Shown here: piece after piece, positions 1 through 7,427 of the stretch
Layout: every line of letters starts with the position of its first letter
Numbering within the stretch: position 1 is the first letter of the stretch
Source: Micavibrio sp. UBA6212
GTDB lineage: Bacteria > Pseudomonadota > Alphaproteobacteria > Micavibrionales > Micavibrionaceae
Assembly (NCBI GenBank): GCA_002421905.1
Contig: DISK01000005.1
Location: 218,434 to 282,433, forward strand
Direction of reading: 5' to 3'
Length of the DNA stretch: 64,000 bases
Program-made: the position numbers and the translations under genes
The notes under the pieces: generated by a model
Databases searched by the model: none
The model's input: only the letters and a program-made list of their open reading frames with translations
What the model was told of the DNA's origin: nothing

Positions 1-624
1 AATTTCCTCCTGAGTAAGAAATCTTTCGCGGCTTTCTTCTTTATATCTCTGAATGCCCTTTACTGGGTTTGAATGTTGAGGGCGAATTTTCCATGTTTCA
101 GCAAGATTAAACATTTTGGAAAGCATTTGTAAAATTCGGTTGGCTTGAGAAGGAGTGTTTCTCAATGCAGTATGAAATTTGGCAATATCCAGTTTTGTAA
201 TCGAAGCCGTTTTAAGACTTCCCAGCATGGGTTTAACAAATTTCCTGATATAGAACTCTTCTAATTTAAGGGTCTTGTCCTTTTTGTGCAGCTTTGAATG
301 CTCATTCATATAGCGCTCACAAAGCTCCGAAATTGTAGGAGCCTTTCTCGAGACGGAGCGTTCCATGGAGGGGTCTTTGCCCTTGGCAACTTCTGCCAAC
401 CACTCTTGGGCGATGTTGCGAGCGTTCTCGCACGTAATTTGCCCGTGAGTACCTATAACAGGCTTTCTTTGTCGGCCTTCTTTGTTCCGGTATTTGAGAA
501 GGTAGACTTTGCGACCTCGGGGCGTAACCTTAACGCCAAAACCTGACACCTTGTCATCCCAATAGACACAATCGGCCTCTTGGGGTTCCAGTTTCTCGAC
601 GTATATTTTGGTTAGCTTCGGCAT
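1..624 (-). CDS. Tyrosine-type site-specific integrase, N-terminal part (runs off left edge)
   Basis: Reading the minus strand from an ATG at 624 gives 208 codons open to the window edge. The product begins MPKLTKIYVEKLEPQEADCV and has the N-terminal domain of prophage and island integrases of the DUF4102 type (residues about 1-85: WDDKVSGFGVKVTPRGRKVY, then RKPVIGTHGQIT). A SAM-like core-binding domain follows (about 95-190: ISELCERYMNEHSK, then NRILQMLSKMFNLAE). The catalytic domain with the R-H-R-Y residues would lie beyond position 1, so activity cannot be judged. The gene starts 190 bp from a 3' tRNA-Gly fragment, the usual place for an integrase of a tRNA-targeting element. Two GGTACCA boxes lie just upstream of its start and may be arm or operator sites. 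Confidence 0.9.
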   Translation of the reverse strand, partial: MPKLTKIYVEKLEPQEADCVYWDDKVSGFGVKVTPRGRKVYLLKYRNKEGRQRKPVIGTHGQITCENARNIAQEWLAEVAKGKDPSMERSVSRKAPTISELCERYMNEHSKLHKKDKTLKLEEFYIRKFVKPMLGSLKTASITKLDIAKFHTALRNTPSQANRILQMLSKMFNLAETWKIRPQHSNPVKGIQRYKEESRERFLTQEEI

Positions 625-636
625 GGCTCTCAATTT

Positions 637-657
637 CTAGGTACCACATAGGTACCA
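637..657. promoter_or_regulatory. Paired GGTACCA boxes upstream of the integrase
   Basis: Two direct GGTACCA copies at 640-646 and 651-657 are exactly 11 bp apart, 13 bp or more upstream of the integrase start. A near copy with the same spacing occurs at 1847-1864. One-helical-turn spacing suggests paired protein binding, either integrase arm sites or a repressor operator. The function is inferred. Confidence 0.45.
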
Positions 658-804
658 ACAGAAAGAATTTAGGGGAGATTTTAAGAGCCGTCAAGAAATC
701 TCGAAATTAAATTAAGTTATTGATTTATAATCATAAAAATACGTGAGGAAATTTCGGGAAATTTACAGTAACACTATCGAAAACACATTGCCAAGGTAAA
801 TGTC

Positions 805-834
805 GAGGGTTCGAATCCCTTCACCCGCTCCAGT
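805..834 (+). repeat. att site 1: 3' end of a tRNA-Gly gene (T-arm and acceptor strand)
   Basis: The segment contains the T-arm GAGGGTTCGAATCCC followed by TTCACCCGCTCCA, the 3' end of an alphaproteobacterial tRNA-Gly. The matching 5' acceptor strand (GCGGGTG), D-arm and anticodon arm are absent upstream, so this is a fragment and not a gene. Its shared core (814-834) recurs at 951, 1643 and 1781. It lies next to an integrase gene, so it is read as the attachment site left at the distal end of an element inserted in a tRNA-Gly gene outside the window to the left. Confidence 0.8.
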
Positions 835-950
835 TTATAAGTCTCCGAAAATCGATGGAAATTACAAAAGTCGCAAGGGTTCGACAAAAAGCTTCTTGAG
901 CATCGCGAGAGTAGCGTTTGCAACTTTGCCAAACGAAATGCGGGCAAAGT
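835..950 (+). repeat. Sister module A between att cores 1 and 2
   Basis: This 116-bp segment is clearly related to 1664-1780. Shared blocks are GGGTTCGACAAAAAGCTT, ATxCGCGAGA and TAGCGTTTGCAACTTTG. It ends with a perfect 8-bp stem ACTTTGCC (923-930) / GGCAAAGT (943-950) with a 12-nt loop, directly against the next core copy. The sister copy keeps the stem with different bases. It contains no ORF of note and its function is unknown. Confidence 0.65.
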
Positions 951-971
951 AATCCCTTCACCCGCTCCAGT
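951..971 (+). repeat. att core copy 2
   Basis: This is an exact copy of the 21-bp tRNA-Gly 3'-end core (AATCCCTTCACCCGCTCCA plus GT). Only the part 3' of the T-loop is present. It immediately follows the hairpin of module A. Confidence 0.75.
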
Positions 972-994
972 CTTTCCGACACTTAATTTTTAAG

Positions 995-1492
995 TTAACA
1001 GGCTTGAAAGTCACTAAACGCGGGTAATCTTTTTCCAACAACTTTAGGGTTCTTAACCATAATATTGAAACAACCCGTTTGGTAAAAGTTAGCCGTCAAA
1101 CCATCTTCAATTAAATTGCCCTTATTGTCGCACTCCTTAGCCGTCACAAAATGGCCGTTAGGGTACCCCATTGACTCGCCGTGGGGACCACTACTACTGC
1201 CACCTTGCATATTGGTTTCTAAAACAATGAAGTATTTTCCTCTGACGCTTAAACTAGCATTTTCTGCTCTTTCTAAAAGCGTTTCATTTTTTCCTGTACG
1301 CCCACCAGAAAAGGTAACATTGCTAAATTCTGCACCATCATAATTCACCACTCGATTATCATTTTCATCAAACTTCATATTTTGATCAATTACTACTTTT
1401 TTTGTAGCTTGATCAAAGGCGGTAATTCGCCAACTGGTATCAGCTTCAACTACATCTCCAATTGATAAAAGATCATCTCTTTTGGTTACCAT
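995..1492 (-). CDS. Orphan cassette protein of unknown function
   Basis: The preferred start is the ATG at 1492, giving 165 residues beginning MVTKRDDLLSIGDVVEADTS, because GGGAGA lies at good Shine-Dalgarno distance; an upstream ATG at 1513 would add seven residues. No signal peptide or membrane segment is visible. The N-terminal part (to about residue 50) looks like a small beta-rich domain. The rest is Gly/Asn-rich and ends with two cysteines in an F-x-x-C type tail. I do not recognise the family. It is the only ORF in the cassette between att cores 2 and 3, so it probably came in with a mobile element. No partner gene is visible. Confidence 0.6.
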   Translation of the reverse strand: MVTKRDDLLSIGDVVEADTSWRITAFDQATKKVVIDQNMKFDENDNRVVNYDGAEFSNVTFSGGRTGKNETLLERAENASLSVRGKYFIVLETNMQGGSSSGPHGESMGYPNGHFVTAKECDNKGNLIEDGLTANFYQTGCFNIMVKNPKVVGKRLPAFSDFQAC

Positions 1493-1642
1493 GCCATTCT
1501 CCCAATAATACACGTAAAAATAGATATAAGCATACTTAAAATAGTTATGTCAATAAAAATGGCATTTGTTGTTGGTTGGGAGGGTATAAATGGGGGTATG
1601 AAGAGAATTTGAATTGCTAATAGTTCTTTTATAACAATAATT

Positions 1643-1663
1643 AATCCCTTCACCCGCTCCAGT
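1643..1663 (+). repeat. att core copy 3
   Basis: This is an exact copy of the tRNA-Gly 3'-end core, preceded by unrelated AT-rich sequence and followed by sister module B. It closes the 690-bp cassette that carries the orphan ORF. Confidence 0.75.
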
Positions 1664-1780
1664 TCAGAACTCTCCAGAAATTGTTGGAAGTTATCAGTCT
1701 TTCGGGTTCGACAAAAAGCTTGTCGAGCGGATACGCGAGACTAGCGTTTGCAACTTTGATAAGCAGAGTACAATCAAAGT
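1664..1780 (+). repeat. Sister module B between att cores 3 and 4
   Basis: This 117-bp segment is related to module A (835-950). Its terminal stem is ACTTTGAT (1753-1760) / ATCAAAGT (1773-1780), again 8 bp with a 12-nt loop. The last two pairs differ from module A on both strands, so pairing is kept. A second hairpin TCGACAA/TTGTCGA is perfect here but imperfect in module A. Confidence 0.65.
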
Positions 1781-1801
1781 AATCCCTTCACCCGCTCCAG
1801 T
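1781..1801 (+). repeat. att core copy 4
   Basis: This is an exact copy of the tRNA-Gly 3'-end core abutting the module B hairpin. Its right flank (TTTCCGCCCCTTA) resembles the right flank of copy 2 (CTTTCCGACACTTA), so the repeated unit extends a little past the core. Confidence 0.75.
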
Positions 1802-1843
1802 TTTCCGCCCCTTACAGAGATTTCACAAAAATCAAAAAATTCC

Positions 1844-1864
1844 CTAGGTACCATTTTGATACCA
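1844..1864. promoter_or_regulatory. Second GGTACCA-type box pair (relic)
   Basis: CTAGGTACCA (1844-1853) is followed 11 bp on by GATACCA (1858-1864), matching the box pair upstream of the integrase (637-657) with one change. No integrase gene follows, so this looks like the leftover control region of a lost element. The rest of 1493-1955 holds the att copies, module B and about 100 bp upstream of the surface-protein gene. Confidence 0.45.
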
Positions 1865-1955
1865 ATAGTCCTTTGCTTTTAAGGATGTTCTTTTGTATTT
1901 GTTGTGTGTAAACTTTCATCTGTAAAACCGAACTTTATCCTGCCCAAACAATAAG

Positions 1956-4373
1956 ATGTTTATACGCTTTCTTCTGATATCAACCATTTTGGCAGGCAGC
2001 GGGGTTTCCGCTGCTTATGGAAGCTCTATGCCGAATTGCCCCGAGTATAATGGCCGTGTAGATATAGAAGGGCGTTTGGGAAGCACGCGGGATATTGTCG
2101 AGACGTCTGTTTTTATGCCTGTGGCGTGTTCCGCGGATATTTTACTGTTTTCGGATTTGCGTCTGAAGGGCGATGGTCGGGATAACCGTGAAGGAAACGT
2201 GGCCTTGGGACTGCGTCAACTTCATACATCCGGTATTGCCGGAGGGTATGTTTATTTTGACCGCCGTAAGTCTGGTGATACCGACAAATATCATTCACAG
2301 ATCACTGCCGGAGCAGAATGGCTGGCAGAGGATTGGGAAGTTCGCGGGAATGTCTATGTTCCAACCACAGGCAAGAAAGAAGCCTCGACGGGCCCTGCGG
2401 CGGGCAGCGCGATTTCGGATCCGTTCCTGCAAGGCACTGGAATCTTTATCCGCGCGGCTGGGGCGCAGATTCTCGAAGAACGACCAATGCACGGTTTTGA
2501 CTTTGAAGGCGGGCTGAAGCTGCCGGGTTCAGATTTCTGGTTGCACAGCGGGGTCTTTGCTTTTGATGCACAGGATGCCCCTTCACTCAAAGGCGGTCGC
2601 CTTCGCGCCAGCTATGATATTAACGAACATGTTTCTTTGGTGGCCGAGGGTCAGTATGACGACCAACGCCGGCGGCAAGGTTGGCTGGGGGTGCGCTTGA
2701 GCATGCCGTTCGGTGGATCAGAGAAAAAAGCCAGCGGGTTAAAAGCACGAATGACCGCCAGTCCCGTGCGCGATGTGGATATCGTGACCTCCGGCACGGT
2801 GATCCGCCAGAGTGAAGACCGCGATGTTGCGGTTCTGAATGCCACGACCGGAACAACACAGCGTGTGTTTTATGTCGATAACACGGCTGCTCCCGGCGGG
2901 GATGGATCACTTGATCTTCCGTTCAACACACTGGCTGCGGCCAGTGCGGCGGCTAACAGCGCCGGTGATGTGATTTATATCGCCAGCGGTGACGGGACAA
3001 GCACCGGACAGGATCAGGGAATAACTCTGAATCAGACAGGTCAAAGCCTGATCGGTGAAGGGGTTGATTTTATTTATGACGGCAGCCGCTTTACCAGTTC
3101 GGTGAGAACGAGCTTTTCTGGATCGGTTTTAAGACCTGCCGGAACCGCCCCAGTCTTGAGCAACACCAACCTGAATGGTGATGGGATCACCATTGCTGCT
3201 TCCGACATCGCGGTGTCCGGAGTTACAGTTGATAGCGCGGCACGATACGGAATTTATGCGCTTTCCTCCGGTGGGGCACAGCGCAGCGGGCTGCGGGTCT
3301 CTGATGTGACGGTAAGCGGCAATGGAGGAATGGGGCTGCGTATTGTGGCCAGCGGTGCTGGAAGTCTGTGGGACGATGTGGGAATCGAACGTGTTACGGC
3401 CACCAGTAATGTGGCATTTGGTGTCCTAGTTTATGCAACTAGCAACGGTCAGATTGGAAATATTGACCTCCAAGATATAACCACTATAGGTAATTTAGGA
3501 GCCTTTGGTCGAGGTCTGAGCATAGCTGCAGAAGGTGTTGGCTCTACCATTACCTCAGCCTCTGTCAGGGGTATCACCGCTACAGATAATGCGCAGCAAG
3601 GCGTCTATGTTTATGCGAATAATAATGGGCAGATAAGTAGCGTGGATTTGCAAGACATCACCACTACAGACAATGCACAGCAAGGTGTCTATGTTTACGC
3701 AAATAATAACGGGCAGATGGGTAGCGTGGATCTGCAAGACATTACTACTACGGGCAATTTGGGAGCCGCAGGTCGAGGGCTAGAAATACGCGCACAAGCT
3801 GCTGGCTCTGTCATCACATCTGCTTCCGCCCGGAACATTACGTCCACGGGCAATGCGCAGCAGGGTGTTTATGTCATTGCCATCAACAGCGGCCAGATTG
3901 GTAACGCAGATTTACAATACATGACCACCACGGGTAACCTAGCGGGCTCGGGTTTTGTCCTCCAAGTGCAAGACGTAGGTTCTGTGGTTACCTCAGCCTC
4001 TGCGCGGGATGTCACGTCTACGGGCAATGCACTGCAGGGTATATATGTCTATGCCCACACCGGCGGTTCGATTTCCGCCTCTCTTGAACGGGTGACGGCC
4101 TCCGGCAATGGAAACAACGGTGTTTTTATTGATGATGATACAAACGCACTCTTTGTCGCTGATCTCGGTGGTGGAGTATTCGGCAGTGCTGGCTATAACC
4201 GCATCTTCGGTAACTCCGGATCAGATCTGCGCGTTGACCTTGATGGTCTGGAACTGAAGGCCGAAAACAACTGGTGGGGTAATGCGGCAGGCTTATTGCC
4301 TGCTCGGGTTACATTGGATGCGGCCAGCACCGTTGATACCAACCCATGGCTGATCAGTGATCCTCAGCCCTAA
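1956..4373 (+). CDS. Inverse-autotransporter-like surface protein with beta-helix repeats
   Basis: The 805-residue product starts with a signal peptide (MFIRFLLISTILAGSGVSAA). Residues about 30-255 resemble the inverse-autotransporter (intimin/invasin-type) beta-barrel, with alternating aromatic strands such as GGYVYFDRR and WLHSGVFAFDA, ending in GWLGVRLSMPFG. Residues about 305-800 are a right-handed beta-helix passenger: VFYVDNTAAPGGDGSLDLPF, then many repeats of the type DLQDITTTGN and NAQQGVYVYANNNGQ. Two repeats are nearly identical at DNA level with an 84-bp (28-residue) period. The likely role is a surface-exposed adhesin or polysaccharide-binding protein. No strong ribosome-binding site is seen before the ATG. 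It lies next to the att array and may be part of the island. The passenger substrate is unknown. Confidence 0.75.
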   Translation: MFIRFLLISTILAGSGVSAAYGSSMPNCPEYNGRVDIEGRLGSTRDIVETSVFMPVACSADILLFSDLRLKGDGRDNREGNVALGLRQLHTSGIAGGYVYFDRRKSGDTDKYHSQITAGAEWLAEDWEVRGNVYVPTTGKKEASTGPAAGSAISDPFLQGTGIFIRAAGAQILEERPMHGFDFEGGLKLPGSDFWLHSGVFAFDAQDAPSLKGGRLRASYDINEHVSLVAEGQYDDQRRRQGWLGVRLSMPFGGSEKKASGLKARMTASPVRDVDIVTSGTVIRQSEDRDVAVLNATTGTTQRVFYVDNTAAPGGDGSLDLPFNTLAAASAAANSAGDVIYIASGDGTSTGQDQGITLNQTGQSLIGEGVDFIYDGSRFTSSVRTSFSGSVLRPAGTAPVLSNTNLNGDGITIAASDIAVSGVTVDSAARYGIYALSSGGAQRSGLRVSDVTVSGNGGMGLRIVASGAGSLWDDVGIERVTATSNVAFGVLVYATSNGQIGNIDLQDITTIGNLGAFGRGLSIAAEGVGSTITSASVRGITATDNAQQGVYVYANNNGQISSVDLQDITTTDNAQQGVYVYANNNGQMGSVDLQDITTTGNLGAAGRGLEIRAQAAGSVITSASARNITSTGNAQQGVYVIAINSGQIGNADLQYMTTTGNLAGSGFVLQVQDVGSVVTSASARDVTSTGNALQGIYVYAHTGGSISASLERVTASGNGNNGVFIDDDTNALFVADLGGGVFGSAGYNRIFGNSGSDLRVDLDGLELKAENNWWGNAAGLLPARVTLDAASTVDTNPWLISDPQP
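3582..3750 (+). repeat. 84-bp tandem coding repeat in the beta-helix passenger
   Basis: Two adjacent in-frame units of 84 bp starting at about 3582 and 3666 encode NAQQGVYVYANNNGQ followed by VDLQDITTT. Related but more diverged copies occur before and after. Copy number could change by recombination without breaking the frame. Confidence 0.7.
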
Positions 4374-4475
4374 GCTGGAGCTCCCGATTAACCATCTGCA
4401 GCAATCGGCTGCGATTGCCCACAATTCTCCAAAAAAAGATTGTCTCTCGGGAAGAGCATGGTGTAGCCTGTTTAT

Positions 4476-5150
4476 ATGTCATCCATTATCCGTGTCCATC
4501 TTGTCCGCCACGTACCAGTCATCAACCCCGGCCAAATTTGGTACGGACGGGATATTCCTTTTGATACGACCTCTGACCGTGTCAAAAGCTATTTCAATCA
4601 ACTGGCGCAAGCGTTGCCGCATGACCCTGAAAAATCTCTGTGGTTGTCTTCCCCATATCCCCGCGCCATAGCCACTGCCGAAGGTGTGATATCCGCGATT
4701 AAACATCAGGAAAATTGTGTTCTCGCCCTTCATCAGGATGAAGGATTTATTGAGCAACAATATGGTGTGATGGAAGGTATGAAACATGAAGAGGTAAAAC
4801 AGTGCGCTGGGGCTGCGGACTATTTATCCAATATGTGGAATAAGCCACCACAGGATGGAGAGTCGATGCAGATGTTGCAAAATCGGGTGGCAAATTCTTT
4901 GGATAGAATAAGAAAGACAGCTCCCGAGGGGTGCGAGGATGCAGTTATTTTCACTCATGGGGGAGTGATTATGGCAGCCTACGCCCATGCAAGAGGCACA
5001 CGAATGATAGATGTGTTTAAGGACAAGAAATCATCCTTGACCCCGAGCTTTTCTTACATCTCCTGCCTGACAATAAGTGCAGACCGGAAAAGTGGTCAAT
5101 GGACATGGAATGACCAATATCTTAAAGGAATTGGCAAAGAGCCAAGCTGA
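4476..5150 (+). CDS. Histidine phosphatase superfamily protein (phosphoglycerate mutase-like)
   Basis: This 224-residue protein belongs to the histidine phosphatase (branch 1) superfamily. The N-terminal motif VHLVRHVPV carries the catalytic Arg-His, but the usual following Gly is Val. The second substrate-binding arginine is in LWLSSPYPRAIATAE (about residue 65), the acid/base Glu is in the GFIEQQYGVMEG segment, and the second catalytic His is in VIFTHGGVIMAAY (about 164-176). No signal peptide is seen, so it is probably cytosolic. The substrate is not evident; the family includes sugar-phosphate, nucleotide and cobalamin-precursor phosphatases. It converges on lptB with a 2-bp gap and is unlikely to be functionally linked to it. 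Confidence 0.8.
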   Translation: MSSIIRVHLVRHVPVINPGQIWYGRDIPFDTTSDRVKSYFNQLAQALPHDPEKSLWLSSPYPRAIATAEGVISAIKHQENCVLALHQDEGFIEQQYGVMEGMKHEEVKQCAGAADYLSNMWNKPPQDGESMQMLQNRVANSLDRIRKTAPEGCEDAVIFTHGGVIMAAYAHARGTRMIDVFKDKKSSLTPSFSYISCLTISADRKSGQWTWNDQYLKGIGKEPS

Positions 5151-5152
5151 TC

Positions 5153-5932
5153 TTATAACGAAAAGCCTTCGCCGAGATAAACGCGGCGGACATCTTCATT
5201 ATCAACGATCTCCTCTGGAAGCCCTTCGGTCATCACCATCCCGTCATGAAGAACATAGGCGCGATCAACAATCCCGAGCGTATCGCGAACATTATGGTCG
5301 GTAATCAGAACGCCAATATTACGGGTTTTGAGTTGACCGATCAGAGCACGAATATCCCCGACTGCAATCGGGTCAATCCCTGCCAATGGCTCGTCCAGCA
5401 AAACAAAGTGAGGGCGAGATGCCAGAGCGCGCGCAATTTCAACACGGCGGCGTTCTCCTCCTGATAGTGCAATCGCAGGCGTGCGGCGCAGGTGAGAGAC
5501 GGAAAATTCGATCAAGAGATCTTCCAACAAGGCTTCTTGATCTTCGCTATTCAAATCCCTTTGTGTTTGCAGAATAGAGCGCAGATTATCTTCAACTGAA
5601 AGACCACGGAAAATAGAGGCTTCCTGCGGTAGATAGCCAATCCCGAGACGTGCCCGACGATACATTGGCAAAGTGGTGATTTCCTGACCATCAAGCAAAA
5701 TGTCTCCGCCATCAGGCTGGATCAATCCGGTAATAATATAAAAACAGGTGGTTTTCCCCGCGCCGTTCGGCCCGAGAATGGCAACAGCTTCGCCGCGCTC
5801 GACACTCAAAGAGACATCACGCAGTACCGGACGTTTTTTATAGGACTTGGATAAATGTTCGACCACCAGCCCACGGGGAACGGAGGACAAATATTTGCGG
5901 GAATGCGGGGGATAAGGGGCAATTGTCATCAA
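5153..5932 (-). CDS. lptB: LPS export ABC transporter ATP-binding protein LptB
   Basis: LptB is the cytoplasmic ATPase that powers LptFG extraction of lipopolysaccharide from the inner membrane. The 259-residue sequence has Walker A GPNGAGKTT (about 54-62), Q-loop in YLPQEASIF, signature LSGGERRRVEIARALA, Walker B FVLLDEPLAGID and H-loop ITDHNV. The family is about 240 residues; the extra N-terminal ~20 residues (MMTIAPYPPHSRKYLSS) may be real or reflect a later start. It is last in the minus-strand operon kdsD-lptC-lptA-lptB, 8 bp after lptA. Confidence 0.96.
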   Translation of the reverse strand: MMTIAPYPPHSRKYLSSVPRGLVVEHLSKSYKKRPVLRDVSLSVERGEAVAILGPNGAGKTTCFYIITGLIQPDGGDILLDGQEITTLPMYRRARLGIGYLPQEASIFRGLSVEDNLRSILQTQRDLNSEDQEALLEDLLIEFSVSHLRRTPAIALSGGERRRVEIARALASRPHFVLLDEPLAGIDPIAVGDIRALIGQLKTRNIGVLITDHNVRDTLGIVDRAYVLHDGMVMTEGLPEEIVDNEDVRRVYLGEGFSL

Positions 5933-5940
5933 GGTTCCTG

Positions 5941-6654
5941 CTACTTCTTCTTGCCCGAAGACGGATAAAAGATACCTTTAACGCGCGGGCGATCCTTCTG
6001 CCCCGTGATGGTGCTGATTTTCGTGGTCAGATTCATTTTTGCGTAGTCTCCTTCCAACCAGTTAAATCCCTGCATGATTTTAACATGTCCAATCAGCTCT
6101 GCAATGTTGGTGGTCTTGGTAAAAATAGCTTTATCTCCGCTGGCTTTTTGCTCGCCTGCCGTAGTGATAACGACATTTCCTATAGCTGTTGCTGTTTCCA
6201 GTTCCTGATTTTTAAGGGTGACAATAATCTGATCCGCCTCAAGACTATCTTGTCCTTTGGTGATTTTGGGCCGCGTGTTAGTCGGCGTGCCAGTCAAAGT
6301 TATTGTGCCCAAAGCAAGATCATAAACGGCCAGATCGCCTGTGGCTGTGTCCACACCGTCGGCAGAAACAGAGGTCATGATCACATGATCCTTGGCGGTC
6401 ACTTTAGTCAGGTCGCTGGTGCTGTTGTCTGCCCCCGCATACTCTGCGGTAAGAACATCCCCTTTAACGGATAACTCACCTTGCTTGGCTTCGGCATTGC
6501 CACGGGCAATATATGTTCTGGCTGTTTGGTTCCATTCCAGAGCATGATCCGCTGTAATTTCCAAAGGGAGATCGTCCGCAGCCAAAGCTATGCCCCCGAT
6601 CAGGGACAAGACAGTAAAAAGGGTTATAAACTGTCTGGAAAGAATACGGGTCAT
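5941..6654 (-). CDS. lptA: Periplasmic LPS transport protein LptA (OstA-like)
   Basis: LptA forms the periplasmic bridge that carries LPS from LptC to the LptDE outer-membrane complex. The 237-residue protein has a signal peptide (about 1-25, ending GGIALAADD) followed by the OstA-like beta-jellyroll: LEITADHALEWNQTARTYIA, GNAEAKQGELSVKGDVL, and TGTPTNTRPKITKGQDSLEA. A lysine-rich C-terminus (SSGKKK) is seen. Its start overlaps the end of lptC by 4 bp (ATGA), indicating translational coupling, and lptB follows. Confidence 0.93.
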   Translation of the reverse strand: MTRILSRQFITLFTVLSLIGGIALAADDLPLEITADHALEWNQTARTYIARGNAEAKQGELSVKGDVLTAEYAGADNSTSDLTKVTAKDHVIMTSVSADGVDTATGDLAVYDLALGTITLTGTPTNTRPKITKGQDSLEADQIIVTLKNQELETATAIGNVVITTAGEQKASGDKAIFTKTTNIAELIGHVKIMQGFNWLEGDYAKMNLTTKISTITGQKDRPRVKGIFYPSSGKKK

Positions 6655-7415
6655 TTTGTCTTTTGCTCCATAACAGGGTCTTGGGCAGCAGGTTGTTTAA
6701 CGTGCTCAGAGTTACTGGTCTGGCGTAGAACTAACGTGGCAGGACCTTTGAAGATCACTGTATCTGTTTTTCCGTCGGCTTCCAAGCCTTGAGCAGAAAT
6801 TTCTGCAGCAGGGCCATGGCCTGTCACGGCAACATCTGATGTAACCATTTGTTGTCCGACATCAATATTCATATGATCGGATTGCAACTCATACCCTGTG
6901 TCATGGTTCATTTGAACAGACCCATCAAGCTTTAACACTCCGGATTTTTGATTATACTCTCCTTCGGTAGCTTTGATGGCGAGCCAATTTCCGCCCTTAA
7001 GACTGATATCTGCCACTGGTTTATCGAGCAAAATATTGTCCATATTGGAGGTGCTCTGTGTGGCTTTGTCCGCAGTGATAGTATAGGGCTGGCTATCAGT
7101 GTCCTCTGATTGGAACTTTGGATTAATCAATTCATTGCGTGTAACGGTCTGGGGAGAAATATCGGCTCGTGGAATGGCCTTGATCTGTGTATCCCGATCC
7201 GACCAGACCATCAGGACCACAACAATCGCAAGGGCTACAATAGGCAAAGTAAGTCGCAAGCTCCGCACAAAACGTGAATAACGTCGCGTTCTCGTTGCAC
7301 GAAGATGAACATCTTCATCCTGCCGAATTAAACGATCAACACGCGCATCTGTCGCAAGAGGTTCTTGCTGTCCCTGTGATTCCTTTAGGTCGCCCGTTGA
7401 AAAAAGATCGTTCAT
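6651..7415 (-). CDS. lptC: LPS export system protein LptC
   Basis: LptC is the bitopic inner-membrane protein that passes LPS from LptB2FG to LptA. The 254-residue sequence has a basic cytoplasmic N-terminus (about 1-50, RLIRQDEDVHLRATRTRRYS), one transmembrane helix (about 56-73, LTLPIVALAIVVVLMVW) and a periplasmic OstA-like domain with YTITADKATQ and LLDKPVADISLKGGNWLAIK. The N-terminus is longer than in E. coli, as is common in alphaproteobacteria. It lies between kdsD (12-bp gap) and lptA (4-bp overlap). Confidence 0.9.
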   Translation of the reverse strand: MNDLFSTGDLKESQGQQEPLATDARVDRLIRQDEDVHLRATRTRRYSRFVRSLRLTLPIVALAIVVVLMVWSDRDTQIKAIPRADISPQTVTRNELINPKFQSEDTDSQPYTITADKATQSTSNMDNILLDKPVADISLKGGNWLAIKATEGEYNQKSGVLKLDGSVQMNHDTGYELQSDHMNIDVGQQMVTSDVAVTGHGPAAEISAQGLEADGKTDTVIFKGPATLVLRQTSNSEHVKQPAAQDPVMEQKTK

Positions 7416-7427
7416 AATCAGGTTCCG

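Larger units (their letters stand above)
625..994. other. Intergenic stretch between integrase and cassette ORF
   Basis: No credible coding sequence is seen here. The stretch contains the GGTACCA boxes (640-657), an AT-rich segment (about 690-780) that could hold the integrase promoter, the first tRNA-Gly 3'-end copy (805-834), sister module A (835-950) and the second core copy (951-971). Confidence 0.6.

Noticed and set aside
801..832. Complete tRNA gene
   Set aside because: Only the T-arm and the 3' acceptor strand are present; the 5' acceptor strand, D-arm and anticodon arm are missing.
835..1801. Integron attC array
   Set aside because: The repeats are tRNA-Gly 3' ends next to a DUF4102-type integrase, not attC sites with R/L boxes and an IntI gene.
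5923..6474. Plus-strand frame across lptA
   Set aside because: It lies opposite the well-supported lptA and lacks a start signal.
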